Assembly (NCBI GenBank): GCA_018267285.1
Contig: JAFDYU010000002.1
Location: forward strand, 1-64,000
From: Bacteroidota bacterium
GTDB lineage: Bacteria; Bacteroidota; Bacteroidia; Cytophagales; Cyclobacteriaceae
Length of the DNA stretch: 64,000 bases
Reading direction: 5' to 3'
Below are positions 26,386-35,263 of the stretch, one piece after another. The translations under genes were made by a program, and so were the position numbers. The number at the start of each line of letters is the position of its first letter. Position 1 is the first letter of the stretch. Under the pieces are notes generated by a model. It worked only from the letters and a program-made list of their open reading frames with translations. It was not told the origin of the DNA and did no database searches.

Positions 26386-28371
26386 TTAGCCTTTATATTT
26401 TGTAATGTCGAAAATAATTGACGTAACCTTTGTCACGCTGCCATCGCGCCCTGTAACGGGGCTATACTGGGCATAAACCCAAATATCTTTACCTGTTTTA
26501 CCGGTACGTTTGTACTCCCCTCGCTGTGTTCTTCCCGAAGCAAGTTCTTTCCAAAATTTACGATAGCCTTCCGTACTCCGTTCCTCGCGATTGACAAAGA
26601 TTTTGTGGCTTTCTCCCCGGATTTCATCCAATGAATATCCAAAAAGTTTCAATGCATTGGAGTTGGCGTTGGTCACATTTCCTTCGGGATCGAAGTCGAT
26701 CATCGAGGTGGAACTGTTCATCACTTCCATAGCCGAAGAGGACTCTAGCTGCGACCTCTGCATTTCTTCTTGCGTAGCCTGAAGTTCTTCCATATTCTGC
26801 CGCATTTCTTCTTCTTGTGCCCGCATTTCTTCTGTCATCTGTTGCGATTCTCCCAGCAGCCTTTGTGTTCGAGCATTGATCTTAACGGATGAAATGGTCG
26901 ATGCAATGCTCTCTGCTATGCGCTTGACAAACTCAATCTCGAAATCTTTAAACATGCCAAATGAGGCCAACTCAACCACACCAAAAATCTGGTCGTTTAC
27001 TTTTAAGGGAACGATAAGAACCGCGTTTGGATTTGCATCGCCCAGGCCGGAAGTTATTTTAACATAATCTTGAGGGATGTCCGTCATGTAGATCACATCG
27101 CCCTCTTGCCATGCTTGGCCGGTCAACCCCTCCCCTAAATGTATTTTTTGAGTAACGTACTTTTTTTTATTCCAGGCGTAGCACGATGCCATCGACATTG
27201 TTTGGTCTTCATTGTCGTTGGTGTCGTCAACAATATACAATGCACCTTGATTTGCCTTTAAGTATTTTACCAGGCTGCCAATAATTTCATCGGTGAGTTT
27301 CTCAATATCGCTGTTGTTGCTGCGCAAAATTTCGCCAAACTTGGCCAGCCCTTCGGTTGTCCAGTTGCGCTTTTTGTCTTCTTCGGCCACACGCGAAAGA
27401 TTGCCGCGCATATTCAACAAAGCATTTCCGAGTACATCGTGGTCGCTGAGTGGCGCAAAATCAGAATCGTATTTTCCATTGCCAATGTTCTCGGCAAACA
27501 CGGTCGTGGCTTTAAGGCCGTTTACCAGGCTGTCGGTGGCAAGCGCCATCTCGCCAATTTCATCGTTAGAAAATTTGGTTTTTTTATCTTCAACCAACTC
27601 ACCACGCCCAAGCTTAACCACAACGTCTTTAATATAGTTAATGGGTTTGGTAATGGTACGCACCAAAAAGAATGCACTTAAAAACCCGATACCGATAATG
27701 GCAAGGCCTAAGAAAATAGTTATTGTCCTTAGCTTTCCGGTAGAGCTTACCAAAGTTGATGCCGATTCTTCCGATAATTGTTCCTGTTTCTTTTTGATTG
27801 CCCCAAGAAGCCCGATAATAACATCGGACTGAGGTATAACCACCTGGTCAATAAAATCACCAGCCAGTAATTTAGTGGTAGCATCTTCATAATCGTCAAA
27901 CCCGCGCAAAGCATTAATCACATTGTCGGTAGCACTTTTCAGCAACGAGTCGTATTTGTTAAATGCGTGGGTCATCAACACGCGTTGTGAGCTGTCTTTC
28001 TTAAAAGTGGAGGCTAGGCTATCGGCATCCCAATTCAACATCAGTTTATTAATTCGTTCCTTCAACGAGGGGTACTCGAATGAGATCAGCTGGCGAAGTG
28101 CTTTTTTATCGTCTTCGTTAGCCTGCAAAAAAACCCAGTTTGTGGTAAGCATCCGAGAACGGTGCACCAACGTAACCAGTTCGTTGATGGCATCTTTAGA
28201 GGGCGTAACTACCTGCGAGGAGAGCGCCACTTGCTTGTCAATAGTATTGACCGTGAAGAAAATAATTGTGGCGTTGATGGCAAACAAGAGTATAAGAATG
28301 GTGAAGCCGCCAAAAATCTTATTTCCAATAGTGAATTTAAATTTGAACCAAGATGTGATTTTTTTTTCCAT
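26386..28371 (-). CDS. Membrane sensor with HAMP, GAF and PAS domains, no output domain
   Basis: The 661-residue protein has a membrane helix near 17-40 and a periplasmic four-helix-bundle-like sensor (about 40-205). A second membrane helix (about 215-238) leads to HAMP (about 240-290). Next come a GAF domain (about 345-495), a Glu/Gln-rich coiled coil (about 500-545) and a C-terminal PAS-PAC (about 548-660) that ends the protein. No kinase, GGDEF or methyl-accepting core is visible, so output must be by interaction. It starts 10 bases after the YfiR-like gene, and YfiR proteins are periplasmic controllers of HAMP-containing partners, so the pair is probably functional. Confidence 0.85.
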   Translation of the reverse strand: MEKKITSWFKFKFTIGNKIFGGFTILILLFAINATIIFFTVNTIDKQVALSSQVVTPSKDAINELVTLVHRSRMLTTNWVFLQANEDDKKALRQLISFEYPSLKERINKLMLNWDADSLASTFKKDSSQRVLMTHAFNKYDSLLKSATDNVINALRGFDDYEDATTKLLAGDFIDQVVIPQSDVIIGLLGAIKKKQEQLSEESASTLVSSTGKLRTITIFLGLAIIGIGFLSAFFLVRTITKPINYIKDVVVKLGRGELVEDKKTKFSNDEIGEMALATDSLVNGLKATTVFAENIGNGKYDSDFAPLSDHDVLGNALLNMRGNLSRVAEEDKKRNWTTEGLAKFGEILRSNNSDIEKLTDEIIGSLVKYLKANQGALYIVDDTNDNEDQTMSMASCYAWNKKKYVTQKIHLGEGLTGQAWQEGDVIYMTDIPQDYVKITSGLGDANPNAVLIVPLKVNDQIFGVVELASFGMFKDFEIEFVKRIAESIASTISSVKINARTQRLLGESQQMTEEMRAQEEEMRQNMEELQATQEEMQRSQLESSSAMEVMNSSTSMIDFDPEGNVTNANSNALKLFGYSLDEIRGESHKIFVNREERSTEGYRKFWKELASGRTQRGEYKRTGKTGKDIWVYAQYSPVTGRDGSVTKVTSIIFDITKYKG

Positions 28372-28381
28372 AAGAATTATT

Positions 28382-28888
28382 TCAGTTGACGATAGCGAGG
28401 CGCATGAGTTCCGATGCGGCCCTAAGTTTGTGTTTACTCAATTGCTCCTGATTTATTTCAAAGGCAAGCTTCCCTTCTTTGCTGCTTACAAAATTAACGC
28501 AGCCTTTGTTGGCGCTGGTTGCCTGCTCGGTCACCAGCAAAACGGGTGCTTCTCCAATCTTGGCAGCAATTTCTGAATACTTTTCAGTCCAATTCGGTGA
28601 GATATATAATATGTGGCTTTTTTTGTAGTCGGTCATCGAGTTGATTTTGGTTATTTTAAAAGGCCTTCCAACCGCTTTTTTAACTTCCGCCATTGTTTTC
28701 AATTCGCTTAAGATGGGAGAATCGCCCAGCACGGCAATTTCAAAATCGCCTTGGCTATCTTCCGGGGGCCACTTCACAAATTTTGCAAAAGCATACATGT
28801 ACACCGTGTGCATCTGAAAGTTTTGTGTCTGGCCAAACCCTATCGTGGCCAAAAAGATGAAACCAACTAAACCTACAATTTTCTTCAT
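28382..28888 (-). CDS. YfiR family periplasmic regulator (DUF4154)
   Basis: The 168-residue protein has a signal peptide (about 1-19, ATIGFGQ). The YfiR/DUF4154 core follows: YMYAFAKFVKWPPE, FEIAVLGDSPIL, the HILYISP strand, and the C-terminal FEINQEQLSKHKLRAASELM. In Pseudomonas, YfiR represses the membrane diguanylate cyclase YfiN from the periplasm. Here the co-transcribed partner has a similar HAMP-containing layout but lacks GGDEF. An exact Bacteroidetes -7 box lies 33 bases upstream. Confidence 0.88.
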   Translation of the reverse strand: MKKIVGLVGFIFLATIGFGQTQNFQMHTVYMYAFAKFVKWPPEDSQGDFEIAVLGDSPILSELKTMAEVKKAVGRPFKITKINSMTDYKKSHILYISPNWTEKYSEIAAKIGEAPVLLVTEQATSANKGCVNFVSSKEGKLAFEINQEQLSKHKLRAASELMRLAIVN

Positions 28889-28920
28889 GGGTAATTTTTA
28901 AGGCCTAAGTTATGTCATCC

Positions 28921-28948
28921 CAAAGGTATAAAATGACAGCATTTCAAA
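28921..28948 (-). promoter_or_regulatory. Putative promoter of the YfiR-sensor operon
   Basis: On the minus strand TACCTTTG (28921-28928) matches TAnnTTTG exactly. A TTTG at 28945-28948 is a candidate -33 element with 16-base spacing, slightly short. The -7 box ends 32 bases before the YfiR start codon. Confidence 0.5.
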
Positions 28949-29076
28949 ACTATTAAAAAACAGGTATTTTCTCACATCAAAAGCTACTGCTTTTTTGACT
29001 AATATATTACATCTTGTGTGTTTCGAGCGAGTCGTGCGCTCCTTTTTTTTCTTATCTTTTCAAAAAATCTTGTGCT

Positions 29077-29931
29077 ATGTGCAGATTAATGGCCTACAAG
29101 GGTACTCCAATTATTATCGATAAGCTTCTTTATCAGCCTAAGAATTCATTGGTTAACCAAAGTATTCACGCTCGCGAAATTGAAGAGCCGCTCAATGGCG
29201 ATGGCTTTGGCATTGGATGGTACGTACCGGATGTGAACTACGAGCCCATCACGTTTGTGTCAGTCAACCCGGCCTGGAGCAACCGCAACCTGCGCAACCT
29301 GGCCCCTAAAATAAAGACGGATTGTATGATTGCCCACGTGCGGGCTGCAAGCGTAGGCGATGTGAGCGAAAGCAACTGTCATCCCTTTCAATATAAGAAT
29401 ATGTTGATGGCGCACAACGGAGGCGTTGAAGAGTTCTCAAAAATCAAAAGGCTGATGCGGGCTCCCTTAACCGATGAGTTGTACAACTGGATAACCGGCC
29501 AAACCGATTCGCAACATATTTTCGCTTATATGCTTAACGAACTCTTCATGAACCATAAAAGCGTGAGCCCCGAGGCAGTGGTCGATGCCTTTGAACGTAC
29601 TTTTCGTGAGCTCAAGTTGTTGATGAGCCAACATGGGATTAACCAAGAGGCTTACTTAAATATGGTATTTACCAACGGCCTGTTTTTAGTGGGCACGCGC
29701 TACTGCACAGACCCCAAGCAAGAACCGTTAACACTGTACCACTCGGAAGGAAGCCGCTACGTGGTTGAAGATGGCATTACCCGCATGGAAGCCCCGGAAG
29801 ACAACGACCATGCTGTGTTGGTGGTTTCAGAAAAACTAACGGATGACCCCAACTGGACGATGATCCCCCCAAACCATTTTGTAATTGTTGAGCAGACTTT
29901 AAATGTGCGCATACGCCCCATTCACGACTGA
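29077..29931 (+). CDS. Class II glutamine amidotransferase (YafJ/Gn-AT_II type)
   Basis: The start at 29077 gives MCRLMAYKG, placing the catalytic Cys at position 2, as class II amidotransferases require. An upstream in-frame ATG at 29014 would bury it and is rejected. The 284-residue protein has the family motifs GDGFGIGWY, MIAHVRAAS, CHPFQY and LMAHNGGVEEF, covering ammonia-generating glutaminase chemistry. The acceptor of the ammonia is unknown for this stand-alone type. It sits upstream of lhgO with a 73-base gap. Confidence 0.9.
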   Translation: MCRLMAYKGTPIIIDKLLYQPKNSLVNQSIHAREIEEPLNGDGFGIGWYVPDVNYEPITFVSVNPAWSNRNLRNLAPKIKTDCMIAHVRAASVGDVSESNCHPFQYKNMLMAHNGGVEEFSKIKRLMRAPLTDELYNWITGQTDSQHIFAYMLNELFMNHKSVSPEAVVDAFERTFRELKLLMSQHGINQEAYLNMVFTNGLFLVGTRYCTDPKQEPLTLYHSEGSRYVVEDGITRMEAPEDNDHAVLVVSEKLTDDPNWTMIPPNHFVIVEQTLNVRIRPIHD

Positions 29932-30004
29932 GAAATTCTAATTCAAAATTCTATTTTTGCCTTCTGTTAGTTTGATCGAACGTCCGTTCAATTTTATTTA
30001 ATCT

Positions 30005-31201
30005 ATGGTTGATGTACTCGTTATTGGTGGCGGCATTGTGGGGCTGGCCACGGCCTTGCAAATTCAAAAGAGCAACCCATCGCTTACAATTTTGCTGATT
30101 GAAAAAGAGCGCGTGTTAGCAAAACACCAAACCGGCAACAACAGTGGGGTGATCCACTCGGGGCTTTATTACAAACCGGGCAGTTTAAAAGCAATGAACT
30201 GCATTCGCGGACATCACCTGCTTCTTGATTTTTGCAAAGAAAATGAAATCAAGTTTGATCTCTGCGGTAAGATTGTGGTAGCCACCGAAACGCACGAGCT
30301 GCCCTTACTCCAAAATCTTTTTGAACGTGGAAAGGAAAATGGATTAAATGGATTCAAAAAACTTTCAAAAGATCAGTTGAAAGAGTACGAGCCGCATGTG
30401 GCCGGGCTCGAAGGCTTTTTTGTGCCTCAAACCGGAATAGTTGACTACACCAAAGTGGCTCTTAAATATGGCGAGCTGTTGCAAAAAAATGGAGCCGAAA
30501 TAAAATTAGGTGAACGGGTTACAGACATACGCAAGGGAACCGGCCATGTTGAGGTTATCACTACCCAATCGAACTACACATCGCGGTTGGTTATTAACTG
30601 CGCTGGGCTATACTCCGATAAAATTGCACAGTTAACCGTTCCTTCTGTTGATGTGAAAATCATCCCCTTCCGGGGCGAGTATTACAAATTGAAAAAAGAA
30701 AAAGAATATCTCGTTAAGAATTTAATTTATCCGGTGCCCGACCCCAACTTTCCCTTTCTCGGTGTGCACTTCACACGGATGGCAAAAGGTGGAGTGGAAG
30801 CAGGGCCTAATGCAGTGCTGGCGTTTAAACGTGAGGGCTATAAAAAATCGGATATCAATTTTTCAGAACTTGCCGAGTCGCTGGCCTGGCCGGGGTTTCA
30901 AAAAGTAGCAGCCAAATACTGGCGCACCGGATTTGGGGAAATGTACCGGTCGTTTTCCAAATCGGCATTTACCAAAGCATTGCAAAAACTAGTTCCCGAA
31001 ATTCAGGAACATGATTTAACGGAAGGGGGCGCTGGAGTGCGCGCTCAAGCTTGTAGCCGAACGGGTGGCCTGGTAGATGATTTTTTAATACTCGAAGAAA
31101 AAAACGTGATCAACGTTTGCAATGCCCCCTCACCCGCAGCCACTTCTTCGCTGGCCATTGGCGAAACCATTGCGGCAAGAGCGTTAAAACAAATCCAATA
31201 A
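30005..31201 (+). CDS. lhgO: L-2-hydroxyglutarate oxidase
   Basis: The 398-residue FAD-dependent protein of the DAO family has the dinucleotide motif LVIGGGIVGLATAL (residues 6-19) and QTGNNSGVIHSGLYYKPGS, characteristic of LhgO/L2HGDH. The C-terminal GGAGVRAQACSRTGGLVDDF supports the call. It oxidises L-2-hydroxyglutarate to 2-oxoglutarate, a metabolite repair reaction, and passes electrons to the membrane quinone pool or oxygen. A bidirectional terminator follows at once. Confidence 0.92.
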   Translation: MVDVLVIGGGIVGLATALQIQKSNPSLTILLIEKERVLAKHQTGNNSGVIHSGLYYKPGSLKAMNCIRGHHLLLDFCKENEIKFDLCGKIVVATETHELPLLQNLFERGKENGLNGFKKLSKDQLKEYEPHVAGLEGFFVPQTGIVDYTKVALKYGELLQKNGAEIKLGERVTDIRKGTGHVEVITTQSNYTSRLVINCAGLYSDKIAQLTVPSVDVKIIPFRGEYYKLKKEKEYLVKNLIYPVPDPNFPFLGVHFTRMAKGGVEAGPNAVLAFKREGYKKSDINFSELAESLAWPGFQKVAAKYWRTGFGEMYRSFSKSAFTKALQKLVPEIQEHDLTEGGAGVRAQACSRTGGLVDDFLILEEKNVINVCNAPSPAATSSLAIGETIAARALKQIQ

Positions 31202-31237
31202 AAAAACCGCCTCGGTATGGAAAGCGGTTTTTTTATC
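31201..31237. terminator. Bidirectional terminator after lhgO
   Basis: AAAAACCGC and GCGGTTTTTTT pair across a 13-base loop, giving A- and T-runs on both sides. It separates lhgO from the convergent coiled-coil lipoprotein gene. Confidence 0.85.
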
Positions 31238-31252
31238 CGGAAAAATTTTCCT

Positions 31253-31996
31253 CTATATTTTTTTGCTTAGCGCATCAATTCTGGCTTGCGCCTCCGTCTT
31301 ACCCAAGCTCAATGCTTTTTTGTAAAGCTCAATCGCTTCTTTATAGGTTTCCTTTTTCTTGCGAGGGGCCAACTTGGTTCTGTTAGCAGCTTCTTCTACG
31401 GCCTGACCTCGCGCAAAATACGAATCGGCCTCGCTCACTTTACTTTGTACTTGTATCTGCTGTATTTTTTCATCGAGTAAGGCAAGCTCTTGCTTTTTAG
31501 CTTCTATCTGTGCCGTCTTATCATTAATTTCTGCCTGTTGCAACCCGTTGGTGGTGATCAGGTTTTGGTTTTCGCTGCTCATGCTTGCCACCAACTCTTG
31601 AAGTTTTGATATCTCTTCGTTTTTGGACTCCAGATCTGCTTTCAATTTTTTGATTGTGGCAGCATAGGCGTTGGCTGTTCCTTTCGATCGCTTCAACGAT
31701 TTTTCGAGGTCTTCAATTTTTCCTTGTGTATCTTTTACATAGTTGTTAATGTCTTTCATTCGTGCGGTGTAATCGGCATACGAAGTGCCTTCTACCATGT
31801 TTACACGAAGCAATTGCCTATTTGCATCAATGGAATCCATGAGTGTACCCACCTCTTGCAGGGTTTGTACAAATTTTTGATTGGTTTGTAATTCAGACTT
31901 CAGTGAATCAACTTGATTCTGCAGTTTTTCCGATTTGTTATCGCAACCAACGAAAAAAAGCGAAGCCACCAGTAAGATCAACAGATTTTTTGCCAT
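31253..31996 (-). CDS. Coiled-coil lipoprotein, unknown function
   Basis: The ATG at 31996 gives a 247-residue protein with a clean lipoprotein signal (MAKNLLILLVASLFFVGCDN, Cys18). The frame is open further upstream to 32155, but that adds non-signal sequence and is rejected. Residues 25-200 are nearly all heptad-like coiled coil rich in Lys, Glu and Gln. The C-terminal 50 residues (ETYKEAIELYKKALSLGKTEA) resemble one TPR helix pair. An envelope-anchored structural or partitioning role is possible; no named family is recognised. Confidence 0.8.
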   Translation of the reverse strand: MAKNLLILLVASLFFVGCDNKSEKLQNQVDSLKSELQTNQKFVQTLQEVGTLMDSIDANRQLLRVNMVEGTSYADYTARMKDINNYVKDTQGKIEDLEKSLKRSKGTANAYAATIKKLKADLESKNEEISKLQELVASMSSENQNLITTNGLQQAEINDKTAQIEAKKQELALLDEKIQQIQVQSKVSEADSYFARGQAVEEAANRTKLAPRKKKETYKEAIELYKKALSLGKTEAQARIDALSKKI

Positions 31997-32104
31997 ACAA
32001 TTGTTAGTGTTTATATTAAAAGTAAATGTACCACGGTAATTCAGACAGAAAAAACCTGCAAAATATTTTTTTTTCAAACTACCGATAAATTCTGCGGGTT
32101 GCCG

Positions 32105-32112
32105 TAAATTTG
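32105..32112 (+). promoter_or_regulatory. Possible -7 box upstream of kup
   Basis: TAAATTTG is an exact TAnnTTTG match, but no convincing -33 element lies 19-21 bases upstream. If used it gives a leader of about 115 bases before kup, containing a small TGCCTT/AAGGCA hairpin (32192-32215). Confidence 0.3.
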
Positions 32113-32233
32113 GGCTTGCTTTGCCTCGCTGGCGAAATTCATGCCCCACACGCACAATTCCACTATTGAAATTTTAAACTATTGTTACGACTGCCTTCGC
32201 CACAAGGTCAAGGCAAACATTGTTTTGTAAATT

Positions 32234-34231
32234 ATGGGAAATTCGCTCGATCAGGCACGACACATCCGACTAACCGCTGCGGGGGTTTTAGTTTCATTCG
32301 GTATTATTTATGGCGACATCGGCACCTCACCGCTGTACGTATTTAAAGCGATTATCGGCAACCGGGCGATAAGCGAAGAACTGGTGCTTGGTGGGATGAG
32401 CTGCGTTTTTTGGACACTCACCCTCATCACTACTTTTAAATACGTGTATCTCGCACTTAATTCAGACAACAAAGGTGAAGGTGGAATTTTTGCGCTCTAT
32501 GCGCTGGTACGCAGGTACAAAGCCGCGTGGGTAATTTTTCCGGCCATCATTGGTTGTGCTACCATGATCGCTGATGGATTCATCACTCCGGCCATCAGTA
32601 TTTCTGCAGCCGTTGAGGGGCTAAAAATAAATTATCCAAGCCTGCCTACGGTTCCTATTGTCATCACCATTTTAGTGCTGCTGTTTTTCTTTCAACAATT
32701 TGGAACCAACATAGTAGGTAAAACTTTTGGGCCTATTATGATGATTTGGTTTGTGATGATTGGTGGCTTGGGTTTCACGTACCTTCTGTCGGATCTTTCG
32801 GTACTGCGAGCCGTCAACCCTATATACGCCTGGAACCTGCTCACCAATTATCCGGAAGGTTTCTGGCTGCTTGGGGAAGTCTTCTTGTGCACTACCGGAG
32901 CCGAAGCATTGTATTCTGATTTAGGACATTGTGGCAAAGGAAATGTTCGTATGGGTTGGGGAGTTGTAAAAATTGCATTGCTCCTAAATTATTTTGGGCA
33001 GGCCGCTTGGCTGCTCTCTCAAAAAGGAAATATCCTTAATGGTCAGATTCCGTTTTATTCAATAGTTCCACAGCCATTCTTAAACTTAAGCGTAGTGATT
33101 GCCACCATGGCGGCAGTAATAGCCAGCCAGGCATTGATCTCGGGCACCTTCACGTTGGTAAACGAAGCCATGAAATTGAAACTATGGCCCAGTACAAAAG
33201 TCCGTTATCCCAGCCAACTGAAAGGTCAGATTTATATCCCTGCTATCAATTGGGTTTTAATGGCAGGCACTATTGGTGTTATCTGGATTTTTAAAGAGTC
33301 TAGTGCCATGGAAGGTGCGTACGGACTGGCCATCACCTTGAATATGCTGATGACCACCACACTTTTGGTCTTTTATTTCAGTACAGCAATGCATTCGCGT
33401 ATACGCACCATTGCTATTGGTCTTATCTTCTTCACCTTAGAATCGTTGTTCCTCATTTCAAATTTCCATAAGTTCGAACAAGGCGGGTGGTTCACCTATA
33501 GCATTGCTGTGATTTTGTTTGTAATGATGTTTGTGCTGCTGAAAGCAAGGCACTTGCGCGAACGGCATACCGAGTTTGTAGATTTAAAACATTACATCCC
33601 GTTAATCAAAGACCTGCAGGCCGACAACTCCATTCCTAAAGAAGCTACCAATCTGGTTTACATGTCGGTGGCCAACAGCAAGCGCTATATTGACTCAAAT
33701 ATTGTCTATTCCATATTTAAGAAAAGGCCAAAGCGTGCCGATGTTTATTGGTTTGTGCATGTCGATACGGTGGACAGCCCCTACACTTCCAAATACTCGG
33801 TAGATACCATCATTCCAAAAAAATGTTTCTTCGTTCGAATCAAGTTAGGATTTAAGGCCGACCACCGGGTGAATTTGCTCTTCAACAAAATACTTCACGA
33901 TCTGGCCGAAACTTCAGAAATTGATTTGATCAGCCATTACGATTCGTTGAACAAGCACAGCATGCCTGCGGATTTCAAATTTGTGATCCTTCATTCCCTC
34001 GCTTCAGTCGACAGTGAAATTTCCACGTTCGATAACCTGGTGATTCAGGGGTACCGTTACATTAAAAAACATTCGTTGTCTACCGAAGAAATGTACGGTC
34101 TGGAATTGGCCAATGTAGAAGTAGAAAATGTTCCCATCATGGTGGGGCCTCCCGCCAAAGTGCGCATCAAACGCGAACGCGAAGAAAGCGAACGCGAAAA
34201 AGAAATGCGCTATCACGGCCACATGAATTAA
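32234..34231 (+). CDS. kup: KUP family potassium transporter
   Basis: The 665-residue protein has about twelve predicted membrane helices up to residue ~440 and a cytoplasmic C-terminal domain beyond. The N-terminal signature FGIIYGDIGTSPLYVFKAI and the following DNKGEGGIFALYALV are KUP/HAK hallmarks, as is GFITPAISISAAVEGL. It takes up K+ with protons. The tail is unusually charged (KIKREREESEREKEMRYHGH type), beyond the usual fold. Its stop touches the 3' end of the convergent broken ion channel gene. Confidence 0.95.
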   Translation: MGNSLDQARHIRLTAAGVLVSFGIIYGDIGTSPLYVFKAIIGNRAISEELVLGGMSCVFWTLTLITTFKYVYLALNSDNKGEGGIFALYALVRRYKAAWVIFPAIIGCATMIADGFITPAISISAAVEGLKINYPSLPTVPIVITILVLLFFFQQFGTNIVGKTFGPIMMIWFVMIGGLGFTYLLSDLSVLRAVNPIYAWNLLTNYPEGFWLLGEVFLCTTGAEALYSDLGHCGKGNVRMGWGVVKIALLLNYFGQAAWLLSQKGNILNGQIPFYSIVPQPFLNLSVVIATMAAVIASQALISGTFTLVNEAMKLKLWPSTKVRYPSQLKGQIYIPAINWVLMAGTIGVIWIFKESSAMEGAYGLAITLNMLMTTTLLVFYFSTAMHSRIRTIAIGLIFFTLESLFLISNFHKFEQGGWFTYSIAVILFVMMFVLLKARHLRERHTEFVDLKHYIPLIKDLQADNSIPKEATNLVYMSVANSKRYIDSNIVYSIFKKRPKRADVYWFVHVDTVDSPYTSKYSVDTIIPKKCFFVRIKLGFKADHRVNLLFNKILHDLAETSEIDLISHYDSLNKHSMPADFKFVILHSLASVDSEISTFDNLVIQGYRYIKKHSLSTEEMYGLELANVEVENVPIMVGPPAKVRIKREREESEREKEMRYHGHMN

Positions 34232-34570
34232 TCATGTGCTGAGTATGTAATAAATATTGGCAATTACATAACCTACGATCACCGAAATTGCTCCTACTTT
34301 GTTTATGCGGTGCGCTCTCTCAATCCGGTTGTTGTTGTGAAGTTTCAAGGCCACAGCCGAAACCATGAGTATGCAAAAAATACCGAAGAACGTTAAGCTG
34401 TGAAGTATATCGACTAAACTAAACTGCGATGACTCGGGCAGAACCGAATCAATAATATATTTATTACCCACAGCTGCAAAAAGGCCGCCCACGGGTAAGC
34501 CGAAGCGAGACTCCACTTCGTTCGTCTCAGACATGAAACTTACCACAGCGATGAGGAACGCAAAGTACAT
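34232..34570 (-). pseudogene. Transmembrane half of a pentameric ligand-gated ion channel (3' of an in-frame TAG)
   Basis: This 112-residue open stretch, read from an internal ATG, has four membrane helices in the pLGIC order. M1 is MYFAFLIAVVSFM plus the preceding FLKIFLG; M2 is around GLPVGGLFAAVGNKYIID; M3 is LVDILHSLTFFGIFCILMVS; M4 is INKVGAISVIVGYVIANIYY. It continues in the same frame from the ligand-binding half after one TAG at 34592-34594 and seven sense codons. Joined length would be about 316 residues, close to bacterial channels such as GLIC. It is either a pseudogene, a readthrough gene or an assembly error. It overlaps nothing; the kup gene ends at its stop. Confidence 0.8.
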
Positions 34571-34591
34571 TCCGAGAAAAATTTTTAAAAA

Positions 34592-35182
34592 CTACCCGCC
34601 CGCCTTGCGCTCGATGTCAAGCGAAATAATAATAGATGAATACGTTTGACCTTTCACTTCCGGGCGTGGATCGCCAAAAGGTGTGTCGTACGGACTTTGA
34701 GCTGCCGTAACTTTAAAGCTATCCATAATCCACCCGGTTAGCCCTTCGTTGGGGTTCAACCTGCTGTCTTCGTTATCGGCTACAAAAACTAAACTTGTTA
34801 CATCCAAGTTTGAGTCTTCGATGTTGATTTTGAGGTGTTGTTTGTCGAATGGAAAATCCCGTACCTGCCAGTCTTCTTTCATGGTGCATTTCATTTTCAG
34901 TTGCACCCATATTTTTCCATTGATGGTGTCTGAAAGCACCTGATCAATCTCAATATCTTTTGCATTCGGGATATCAAGCTCTTTTGAAAAATCTAATTCC
35001 TTATTGTAATCGTAAGTAAACCAAAGCCAGAATCGGGCAACATATTCTTTATCGTGAAAATTGATATCGTGTATGCTGATAATATAAGCCCCCACTTTTA
35101 CGGTGTCGGGTTTTTCTTTAGCCGAAGCAGCAGCGGTTAACACAAATAAAACAGGAAACAGAAGCCGGGTGATGGTTTTCAT
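34592..35182 (-). pseudogene. Ligand-binding half of a pentameric ligand-gated ion channel, ending at in-frame TAG
   Basis: The product is 196 residues with a signal peptide (about 1-21). It continues as a Cys-loop-receptor-type extracellular beta domain: ARFWLWFTYDYN (49-60), the FPFDKQHLKI loop signature (110-119) and IIISLDIERK before M1. Prokaryotic members lack the disulfide of the Cys loop, as here. The frame stops at TAG where an aromatic residue such as Trp (TGG) is usual before M1, suggesting one G-to-A change. The frame is open upstream to 35506, but that part lies over rnpB and has no signal, so 35182 is the start. Alone it would give a soluble periplasmic domain. Confidence 0.8.
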
Positions 35183-35227
35183 AGAGTTAACGGTTTGGGG
35201 TGTATCCAAAAATAAGAATATTTCTTT

Positions 35228-35259
35228 TTTTCCAAGGCCACCGGGATAACGTACCTTTG
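35228..35259 (+). promoter_or_regulatory. rnpB promoter
   Basis: TACCTTTG at 35252-35259 matches the TAnnTTTG -7 box. A T-rich -33 region (TTTT, 35228-35231) lies 20 bases upstream. Initiation about 5-7 bases downstream coincides with the first base of the RNase P P1 helix at 35264. Confidence 0.65.
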
Positions 35260-35263
35260 CTAC

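Noticed and set aside
32113-32233. c-di-AMP (ydaO-type) riboswitch before kup
   Set aside because: The conserved core of that riboswitch is not recognisable; only a simple hairpin is seen.
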